Shown here in pieces: positions 7,605 to 13,300 of a stretch of DNA of 20,413 nt. The notes under the pieces were generated by a model. It saw only the letters and a list, made by a program, of their open reading frames with translations. It had not been told where the DNA came from and ran no database searches. Made by a program: the position numbers and the translations under genes. How positions within the stretch are numbered: position 1 is the first letter of the stretch; the number at the start of each line of letters is the position of its first letter. This stretch comes from CAYOLL01 sp964404765 [NCBI: uncultured Gemmatimonadota bacterium] (lineage in GTDB: Bacteria; 4572-55), in contig CAYOLL010000110.1 in the NCBI GenBank assembly GCA_964404765.1, positions 1 to 20,413 of the forward strand, in the 5' to 3' direction.

Positions 7605-8399
7605 TCAACCCGGCATAATCAAATTGACATACCAGGCTATGAGTTCATTACCATAAAAGGTGGCGATGACTGCGGCCGGGGCCAGAAAGCAACCGTAAGG
7701 CACTGCAGTCTTTAAGCCTTTTTCGGAAAACGGCGCCATCCCTATACCAACAATAGAGCCGGCCAAAGAGCCGACCATGATCGTTACCAAAGCTAACTTC
7801 CAACCCAGCAATGAACCGACCAGGGCCATGAGCTTGACATCGCCCATGCCCATACCTTCAATTTTGAAAACAACCTCCCAAATCATCGCGAAGATCAACA
7901 AAATACCGCTGCCGAGCAAAAGTCCCAGAATGGATTCAATCCATGAAATCGGCAGAAGGGTTGCCGCGGCCAAAATACCAAGCGGAATCCCACCCAGACT
8001 GATTTCGTCCGGGATAATCATGTGCTGATAATCAACAAAGGCAACAACCAGCATCGCCGAAATAAATATCGCATAAATAATCGCTTCCCAACCCAACCCA
8101 AAACGCCAAAAAGTAAGCAAGTATAAAATCGAATTTATACCTTCAACCAATGGATATTGTGCGGAGATAGGCTCGCGGCAATGGCGGCATTTCCCGCTTA
8201 AAAACAGGTAGCTCAAAATTGGGATGTTGTCATACGGCGCAATTTTGGCGTCACACTTTGGGCAATGTGATGGCGGAAAAGCAATCGATTCTTCACGCGG
8301 CAGCCGATAGATACAAACATTTAAAAAACTGCCTACAATTCCGCCAAATGCGGCAAAAACCGCAGCCCAGAACCATTCCGGCACATATTGCCATTGCAT
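7605..8399 (-). CDS. pilD: Type IV prepilin peptidase / N-methyltransferase (A24 family)
   Basis: This polytopic inner-membrane aspartic protease cleaves leader peptides of type IV pilins or pseudopilins and methylates the new N-terminus. The 264-residue length fits the bifunctional form. Visible: GSFLNVCIYRLPRE (23-36), the two zinc-binding Cys pairs CPKC (46-49) and CRHC (71-74) of the methyltransferase loop, and the two catalytic Asp, D123 in FVDYQHMIIPD and D187 in GMGMGDVKLM. About seven or eight hydrophobic helices span the rest. The ATG overlaps the stop codon of the upstream HIT gene (TAATG), indicating translational coupling. No pilin, GspE/PilB or other assembly gene is in the window, so its substrates are encoded elsewhere; a type II secretion or competence role cannot be told apart from a pilus role. 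Confidence 0.95.
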   Translation of the reverse strand: MQWQYVPEWFWAAVFAAFGGIVGSFLNVCIYRLPREESIAFPPSHCPKCDAKIAPYDNIPILSYLFLSGKCRHCREPISAQYPLVEGINSILYLLTFWRFGLGWEAIIYAIFISAMLVVAFVDYQHMIIPDEISLGGIPLGILAAATLLPISWIESILGLLLGSGILLIFAMIWEVVFKIEGMGMGDVKLMALVGSLLGWKLALVTIMVGSLAGSIVGIGMAPFSEKGLKTAVPYGCFLAPAAVIATFYGNELIAWYVNLIMPG

Positions 8400-8905
8400 T
8401 AAAGATTGCCCTGCTTAGAGGATGATGAAAATGCCTGAGCGATTTTTTCGCGGGCGGTCGCCGGATCTTCCACGATCACCCGTGTGCCGCTAATAACATC
8501 CATAAAGCCGGTTTCGTTGCCGAACCGAGGTACGATATGTAAATGCAAATGGGCAATGCTGGCGCCGGCCGGTAGTCCAATATTATAGCCGATGTTGTAA
8601 CCTCTTGGCGAGTATAATTTATCGAGGATGTCTAAGGACGCCCGCTGCAGCCGATGCAATTCTTGTTCCTGAACCGGCGATAATTCGCGAATATCCAAGC
8701 AGTGAAATGTCGGAAAAATCAATAAATGGCCGGGGTTATATGGATATAAATTTAAGGAAATAACGAAATCTCCGGCACGATACACGGCTAAGTTCGTTAC
8801 TTGCGAATTCTCTTGGGCTACGGCACAAAGAATACAATCCACGGCAGGCCGATTTCCTTTAGCATAGCTAAGCTTTTGCGGTGTAAAAAGATGCTGAAAC
8901 GTCAT
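8399..8905 (-). CDS. HIT-family nucleotide hydrolase or phosphorylase
   Basis: A 168-residue cytoplasmic HIT protein. The histidine triad is HLHLHIVPR (119-127, with H119, H121 and H123, the middle-to-last His forming the nucleotidyl intermediate). An N-terminal CILC pair (24-27) matches the zinc-binding Cys of the HIT/AP4A-phosphorylase-like subgroup, as does NPGHLLIFP (57-65). Proteins of this length and layout include diadenosine-tetraphosphate phosphorylases of the actinobacterial type, so Ap4A breakdown is possible, but substrate cannot be read from sequence. A GAGG lies about seven bases before the ATG. The gene follows the propeller protein gene by 20 bases and overlaps pilD by one base, so all three are likely cotranscribed. 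Confidence 0.9.
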   Translation of the reverse strand: MTFQHLFTPQKLSYAKGNRPAVDCILCAVAQENSQVTNLAVYRAGDFVISLNLYPYNPGHLLIFPTFHCLDIRELSPVQEQELHRLQRASLDILDKLYSPRGYNIGYNIGLPAGASIAHLHLHIVPRFGNETGFMDVISGTRVIVEDPATAREKIAQAFSSSSKQGNL

Positions 8906-8925
8906 CAGACGCCTCTATTTTACAA

Positions 8926-11199
8926 TTAACGAATAACAGCAAATTTACCAACGATGCTGCCCAGCTCAACGGATGAAACGGTAAAAAAGTAAATACCCGG
9001 CGCGATGCGTTTACCATCGCTGTTTTTTAAATCCCATTCCAGGGCACCATCTCGCAAATCATTGCTGCCAAAACGAAAATCCCATTGCTTTATCAAATCA
9101 CCGGCTAAGGTAAATATGCTGACCAGCGCATTTTCCGGGATATTTTGAAAAGTGACATAACGATGCTCCAGGGCAGCGTTAACCGGGTTTGGATAGGCGT
9201 ATATTTGACCGTTGGGCGTTGGATTTACTGTATCATCCAAAATTTCAAATCGGCTTAAACCACGACTGGTGCCAATCCATAAAACCAAGTTTTCAGCGGC
9301 GGTATCTTCCGCAACCCAGTATACAGTATTATCCGGCAAACCACTATTATCTATAGAAAAATGAACAAATTGGGCGCTGTTATTAATAAAGTAGTATAAA
9401 CCCTCTCCATCCGTTGCAAACCATTTGTTGTTATTACGATCTACAAAAATATGATTGATGACTTTGCTGCGCAAAACGGAGGAATCGTCCCATTTATCCG
9501 GGTTGGTCCAGTCGGAAATTCCGCTGCCTTTGAAGCGGCCAACGCCAATATCAAAGCCAAACCAAACGGATTTGGTTTTGTCGACCGCTATGGTTCGAAC
9601 TTCCAAAATATTAAAGGTGCTGGGAATTTCCAAATGATACCAGCGGTCATCCTGCTTGTTAAGCAACGATGCGCCGTAGTCCAGGTAGTCAACGCTATTC
9701 AGACGGAAATGGCCGATTAACATGCCACCATTATATTCAGCCAGCGAGAGGGTAAAGGCGCTAGCTAAACCACCCGTAGGCTCGTTGGTTGTAAAATTAA
9801 CCAATGTTGTATCACTACCGGAAATTTTTAAAACATCAATACCGGAACCATAACTGTTCATCCACACCGCGCTTTGACTATCAAGAAAAAGCTCTAAAAT
9901 ATTCGAGGAAGATAGATTACTGTTGGAAGGTGTAAATACGCGCCAGGATGTTTCGTCGGGTGAAATGATTGTTATGCCGCCCGGCGAGTTATAGGTTCCG
10001 ATAAACTTACGATTTTGTGAGTCAACCGCCAGACCCATCGTACGATTCATGGGCAAGGGTGAATTGTCTTTATTGTAAACCGTCCAGCTGCCGGTTGCCG
10101 GGTTCAGCTTGTTCAGGCCCTGATCTGGTCCGGTAGGGCGCAAACCCGTGCTAGCCCAAATCTGACCCGTATGATCTAAGGCAACATGCGTAAAAGACTT
10201 ATGGGCAGGCGAATTAATTGGAAATTCCTGCCAGGTTTCCTGAGCGACATCCCAACGCGCCAGACCAAGGCCGTCAATAGCGGCCCAAATATGGTTGGCG
10301 GCATCGGTTAAGATGGCATAGCAACTCCACCGATCGCTTGAAATTAGCTTAAAATTGTTAGCGTTATAGCGAAATATACCCGCGTTTGTAGCCGCAAAGG
10401 CCAATGTATCTATAAAACAAACGCTGCGAATCTCCCGCGGTGGCCCGTTAACAATGTTTATTGCGCCATTATTAACGTAGTTTAAACCTGCAGCAGTGCC
10501 AATCCAGATACGACCGGAACGATCACCGCCAATGCAGTTGATCACATTATTGCTCAAGGAACTGTTAAACGTTGTCAGATAATCCCATCCACCGGTCGCC
10601 TTGCGCCGAATACTGATGCCTTTATCAGAGCCAAACCAGAGATCACCATTGGCAGCAGCGTACAGCGCTCGAATTTGATTACTGCTCAATCCCAGGCCGG
10701 TGTTGTAAACTTCCCAGGTATCATCAATATAGTCACCCGGATCATTACCTTCTTTCAGGATATGTACACCTGCGTTTTGGGTGGCAAACCATAATTTGCC
10801 GCTCAAGGCCAAAATATTTAAAACACTACCAATGCCATTTCGAAAAGAAACCGGATACGAATCCCAGCGATCCAGGTGTGGTGTATATTTCACAATGCCG
10901 GCGCCGACACTGCCAAACCATACTTCGCCTGTTGCGGTAATTTCAATCGACTGGAGATTGTTGCTTAAAACACCATCGGTATTTGTCCACTTTTCATAGG
11001 TACCATTCAAACTATTAAAGCGCAAAACACCGCCTTCGGTGGCGCACCAGATTTGCTGATTGTCCGTACTATACTTCATAGCCCGAATGCCATTAAGCTG
11101 CGTAAAACTTTGCCAATCATACGGCTCATTTGCAAAAGCTTCATTGAATCCGCTGAGACTCATAAAAACAAAAATAATAGTGTAAAAATAAATTCTCAT
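8926..11199 (-). CDS. Secreted two-component-regulator-type beta-propeller protein with FlgD-like C-terminal domain
   Basis: The 757-residue protein starts with a signal peptide (hydrophobic 5-17, likely cut after AFA, residue 24). Residues about 35-655 hold 13 or 14 propeller blades of the Reg_prop type, recognisable by their recurring W-F/I-G-T...G-L/I signature (for example VWFGSVGAGIVKY 93-105, IWIGTAAGLNYV 231-242, VWFGFDIGVGRFK 545-557, LWIGTSRGLSRFE 640-652). That number suggests two seven-bladed propellers, as in the sensor region of hybrid two-component systems, but no kinase, GGDEF or membrane helix follows. Instead the chain ends in an Ig-like FlgD/Por-tail-like domain opening with YAYPNP (667-672) and closing with GIYFFTV..GSIVGKFAVIR (735-757). 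It is therefore probably exported and surface-attached or released; its ligand is unknown. The ribosome-binding site is weak. Confidence 0.88.
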   Translation of the reverse strand: MRIYFYTIIFVFMSLSGFNEAFANEPYDWQSFTQLNGIRAMKYSTDNQQIWCATEGGVLRFNSLNGTYEKWTNTDGVLSNNLQSIEITATGEVWFGSVGAGIVKYTPHLDRWDSYPVSFRNGIGSVLNILALSGKLWFATQNAGVHILKEGNDPGDYIDDTWEVYNTGLGLSSNQIRALYAAANGDLWFGSDKGISIRRKATGGWDYLTTFNSSLSNNVINCIGGDRSGRIWIGTAAGLNYVNNGAINIVNGPPREIRSVCFIDTLAFAATNAGIFRYNANNFKLISSDRWSCYAILTDAANHIWAAIDGLGLARWDVAQETWQEFPINSPAHKSFTHVALDHTGQIWASTGLRPTGPDQGLNKLNPATGSWTVYNKDNSPLPMNRTMGLAVDSQNRKFIGTYNSPGGITIISPDETSWRVFTPSNSNLSSSNILELFLDSQSAVWMNSYGSGIDVLKISGSDTTLVNFTTNEPTGGLASAFTLSLAEYNGGMLIGHFRLNSVDYLDYGASLLNKQDDRWYHLEIPSTFNILEVRTIAVDKTKSVWFGFDIGVGRFKGSGISDWTNPDKWDDSSVLRSKVINHIFVDRNNNKWFATDGEGLYYFINNSAQFVHFSIDNSGLPDNTVYWVAEDTAAENLVLWIGTSRGLSRFEILDDTVNPTPNGQIYAYPNPVNAALEHRYVTFQNIPENALVSIFTLAGDLIKQWDFRFGSNDLRDGALEWDLKNSDGKRIAPGIYFFTVSSVELGSIVGKFAVIR

Positions 11200-11214
11200 T
11201 GTCGAACTCTGTAG

Positions 11215-11254
11215 TGCCGTACGGCATAATTATGCGCGAACATTCATGCGCATA
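11215..11254. repeat. Two adjacent palindromes upstream of the propeller gene
   Basis: TGCCGTACGGCA (11215-11226) is a perfect 12-bp palindrome 15 bases before the ATG of the propeller gene (minus strand). Next to it TATGCGC (11231-11237) and GCGCATA (11248-11254) are exact reverse complements around a 10-base loop. The first could be an operator or simply part of the repeat patch. Confidence 0.5.
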
Positions 11255-11270
11255 GAAGTTGTATATAACC

Positions 11271-11299
11271 CAACATTTGCGTTGCCTGCAAGAATGTTG
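11271..11299. repeat. 29-base dyad element, copy A
   Basis: CAACATT (11271-11277) and AATGTTG (11293-11299) are perfect reverse complements around a 15-base centre. The same 29 bases recur at 11395-11423 with four substitutions, all in the centre. Confidence 0.7.
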
Positions 11300-11306
11300 A
11301 GGAAAT

Positions 11307-11377
11307 GTAGTGCGATTTGCCTAAATCGTACTACCCGCACGAATAAGGCGATTCGCGCTACAATTATGGTTTACCGC
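11307..11377. repeat. Palindromic repeat cluster, copy 2
   Basis: GTAGTGCGATTT (11307-11318) pairs with AAATCGTACTAC (11323-11334) with one G-T wobble around a four-base loop gcct. It is followed by GCACGAAT-aaggcg-ATTCGCGC (one mismatch, 11337-11358) and GGTTTACC (11368-11375). The order and most bases match 7515-7578. Confidence 0.8.
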
Positions 11378-11394
11378 GCTATCAAATTACCGTC

Positions 11395-11423
11395 CAACAT
11401 TTGCGCTGTCCGCGAGAATGTTG
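11395..11423. repeat. 29-base dyad element, copy B
   Basis: Second copy of the element at 11271-11299: identical outer arms CAACATT and AATGTTG, centre differing by four bases. Its last bases lead directly into the next hairpin. Confidence 0.7.
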
Positions 11424-11425
11424 TA

Positions 11426-11446
11426 GCTCAGATTAGCAATCTGAGC
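11426..11446. repeat. Hairpin GCTCAGATT-agc-AATCTGAGC
   Basis: A perfect 9-bp stem with a 3-base loop. Flanking GTA (11423-11425) and TAC (11448-11450) continue the stem with a single-base bulge, giving the same GTAGC...GCTAC-type frame as the neighbouring hairpins but a different inner sequence. Confidence 0.75.
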
Positions 11447-11458
11447 ATACTTGGAGAG

Positions 11459-11500
11459 AGCACAGAATGCTATTCTGTGCTACAAGTTGCGGTTTACCGC
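11459..11500. repeat. Hairpin AGCACAGAAT-gct-ATTCTGTGCT plus GCGGTTTACCGC
   Basis: A perfect 10-bp stem with a 3-base loop (11459-11481) is followed, after eight bases, by GCGGT-TT-ACCGC (11489-11500). The second module and its right flank are identical to those in 7564-7583. Confidence 0.8.
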
Positions 11501-11601
11501 CTTATGTATAGCCTTGTTAAAATAATAGGGGTCGCCCGGATTGACCACAAGTTTCTATTTTAGTCAGGAGGGCACTGCGTAGTAGATGCGTCGGGGCTAT
11601 G

Positions 11602-12378
11602 CTAAAAATACCAGCGGGTGCTGAGCCAATCTCCAACATTCATACCAAGCAAGTCGCTTAGAAAATCCATGGCTTTGATATAGTCCAGCCGTTTGGGCGC
11701 TTTGCGAAGGGCAGGGATAATATCGGCTAATAGATTGCCGCCTTTATGCTCGGTATATTGTTCACTCAAATCCCGCATCATGAAAAGGAGCAGCCACTGA
11801 TATTTGGCATAACGAGCGGGTTTAACCGGAATACTGGGTTCATATTCTAAAATTGTAAAATGGGTCTGATCCCGTAGTTTTGTCTCCACCGGTTCAATAG
11901 GGTCACAATTCAAACCCCGATCCTGAATCAATGTCCAGACTCCCAGCTGCGGCAGACCTTCCGTTAGCCAGTGTGGAGCGCTTATCGGCGCCTGAAAATT
12001 AGGCTTGTTAAAAAAAAAGCGCCCCAATTCGTGCCAGCAGACCAAGGCATGGTTTATTTCAAAGTCGGTGACCATGTAATAATCAGGGATACTTTCCGAT
12101 AGATATACGGTAAACTCCTGCGCCTGATTGGTCAGGTAGGTTAATCCATACGGATAAATATCATGAGATGGCGTTTTTGACCAGTCGTGTTCGGCGACCA
12201 AAATAAAATTAATCTTGGGCGAATCGATACGGAGGTATTTTTTAAATTGGTCAAGTCCAAATTGCATCAGCGGAACAAAAGACTTAGCCATCTTCTCACT
12301 CTCTTTAGGATATAAGAAGGTAAAAGGACGCTCAAACCCCGCGTATGCGCTTTGAAAATAGCTAATTGACGACTCCAT
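11602..12378 (-). CDS. Gluzincin-fold (peptidase MA-like) protein with degenerate zinc site
   Basis: The 258-residue protein has the layout of small MA-like metalloproteases: a helix with the zinc motif, then a second helix supplying the third ligand, then a Y-x-x-Q/W-x-L-L segment. Here the motif reads WHELGRFFF (115-123): H116 and E117 of HExxH are present, but the second zinc-binding His is R120. The downstream WLTEGLPQ (137-144) retains E140, the usual third ligand. ARYAKYQWLLLFM (188-200) matches the helix found after the active site in this group. No signal peptide is visible, so the protein is probably cytoplasmic. It is likely inactive as a zinc protease, or binds metal differently; a binding or scaffold role is possible. 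GGAG four bases before the ATG supports the start. The long upstream intergenic region should hold its promoter, but none is obvious. Confidence 0.6.
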   Translation of the reverse strand: MESSISYFQSAYAGFERPFTFLYPKESEKMAKSFVPLMQFGLDQFKKYLRIDSPKINFILVAEHDWSKTPSHDIYPYGLTYLTNQAQEFTVYLSESIPDYYMVTDFEINHALVCWHELGRFFFNKPNFQAPISAPHWLTEGLPQLGVWTLIQDRGLNCDPIEPVETKLRDQTHFTILEYEPSIPVKPARYAKYQWLLLFMMRDLSEQYTEHKGGNLLADIIPALRKAPKRLDYIKAMDFLSDLLGMNVGDWLSTRWYF

Positions 12379-12723
12379 ATTTCTCCAGAAAACATTGCAA
12401 TAGTTAAATGCTTATATCGCGGAAACAGAGTAATATAAAAACAAAAATCGTGCAAGTATTTTATTAAAAGGCATGTGCTTTTTTGTCAGACAATTGTTAA
12501 ATAGCGACAGGTTATCCAAAATAACCCCAAATTTTCGAGCAATTTTAAAAAAACAGGATAACTTCACCCGACTAACGTGCGGTATCAGCCCTACGAATAA
12601 GAAGCGCTAAAAGCCTAGAACATCCGCTTTCTGTGCGGCAAATGTTAAAGTTATGTGGTCCGCAACTGAATTTAAAATAATAAGTTATGCGCCTTTAAAG
12701 TACGCAGTAAGGTTTAAAAAAAC

Positions 12724-12752
12724 TTGACAGCCCGCAGCCTGCCAATTATTTT
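12724..12752 (+). promoter_or_regulatory. Sigma-70-type promoter of a small transcript
   Basis: A perfect -35 TTGACA (12724-12729) is followed after exactly 17 bases by TATTTT (12747-12752), four of six matches to the -10 consensus. Transcription would start near 12760 and run into the terminator about 100 bases later. Confidence 0.5.
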
Positions 12753-12759
12753 ATACAGC

Positions 12760-12862
12760 TTTTGGTCACTAAATTTTCTATATTTGGGGCGCTTAAATTT
12801 AACCAACATTTAGCGATACATTCGTTGTCGGTGACCGCATAACGGGTCGCCGTTTTTTTTTT
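12760..12862 (+). ncRNA. Candidate small RNA or transcription attenuator leader
   Basis: A promoter-like sequence just upstream and an intrinsic terminator at the end define a transcript of about 103 nucleotides without a plausible reading frame. Inside, CGCTTAAAT/ATTTAGCG (about 12790-12814, one bulge) forms a hairpin. GGTCAC (12764-12769) is the exact complement of GTGACC (12831-12836), which is the 5' arm of the terminator stem, so the RNA could switch between a terminator and an antiterminator fold. No match to a known RNA family was recognised. It lies 440 bases before bamA. Confidence 0.4.
12829..12862 (+). terminator. Strong intrinsic terminator
   Basis: CGGTGACC (12829-12836) pairs with GGTCGCCG (12845-12852) over eight base pairs with one G-T wobble, loop of eight bases, followed directly by ten T (12853-12862). 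It can only stop plus-strand transcription. Confidence 0.85.
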
Positions 12863-13300
12863 CTACAGATCAATTTCCTTTAAATTTTATCATGGTTTTG
12901 ATTTGAATTTTTGGGCACAAAAAATGAAGAATGAAAAAATTTGAACTAATTTGCCATAACAGTTGTATAGAGTGCGCTTAACTGATGTTTCGAACCTGAG
13001 AACGCATAACGCCAATTTTAATGTATTAAACCTTGTTTCTCCCGGCATTTCTCAATGGACTCTGCGTTAAAAAAGCTAAGGCGAAAATTTGGAAAGGGCG
13101 CATCCCGCATGACAACCGGGAATCTATATAAAACGGCGCTCTTTAGTGGCTAATAAACAATTCAGGTTAGAGTGGTAATTTTTTCAAATAACATGATGCT
13201 TGATTCAAAAAAATCTTGCGAAAATGGCGTTTTTTTTAAATATGTGCACTTTATGAACTGATATCTTAATTAATAATTGGACGGGATATAACACGATTTT

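Larger units (their letters stand above)
11200..11601. other. Intergenic region made largely of palindromic repeats
   Basis: No open frame here is convincing (a plus-strand frame 11246-11563 reads straight through the repeats and matches nothing known). From 11215 to 11500 the sequence is a nearly continuous chain of inverted repeats, listed one by one below; 11501-11601 shows nothing recognisable. The region separates the zincin-like gene from the propeller gene, both on the minus strand. Confidence 0.7.
12379..13300. other. Divergent intergenic region between the zincin-like gene and bamA
   Basis: Nothing coding is apparent in 922 AT-rich bases. The recognisable content is a sigma-70-type promoter (12724-12752), a probable small transcript and an intrinsic terminator (12829-12862), listed separately. 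Minor dyads: GGTTAT/ATAACC (12510-12515/12521-12526), GTTATCC/GGATAAC (12511-12517/12556-12562) and TCCCG/CGGGA near 13103-13122. The segment 12863-13300 leads to bamA and must contain its promoter, unless transcription reads through the terminator, but no clear -35/-10 pair was found. Confidence 0.6.

Noticed and set aside
11200-11500. Possible CRISPR array in the repeat-rich gap
   Set aside because: The repeats are hairpins of differing sequence and spacing, not identical direct repeats with regular spacers, and no cas gene is present.
12960-13020. TTCGAA with flanks resembling a tRNA T-loop, either strand
   Set aside because: The flanking bases do not form a five-pair T stem and no acceptor or anticodon stem was found.
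13216-13246. TTGCGA...TATGTG as a bamA promoter
   Set aside because: Both boxes are poor and the spacing is 19 bases; evidence is too weak to annotate.
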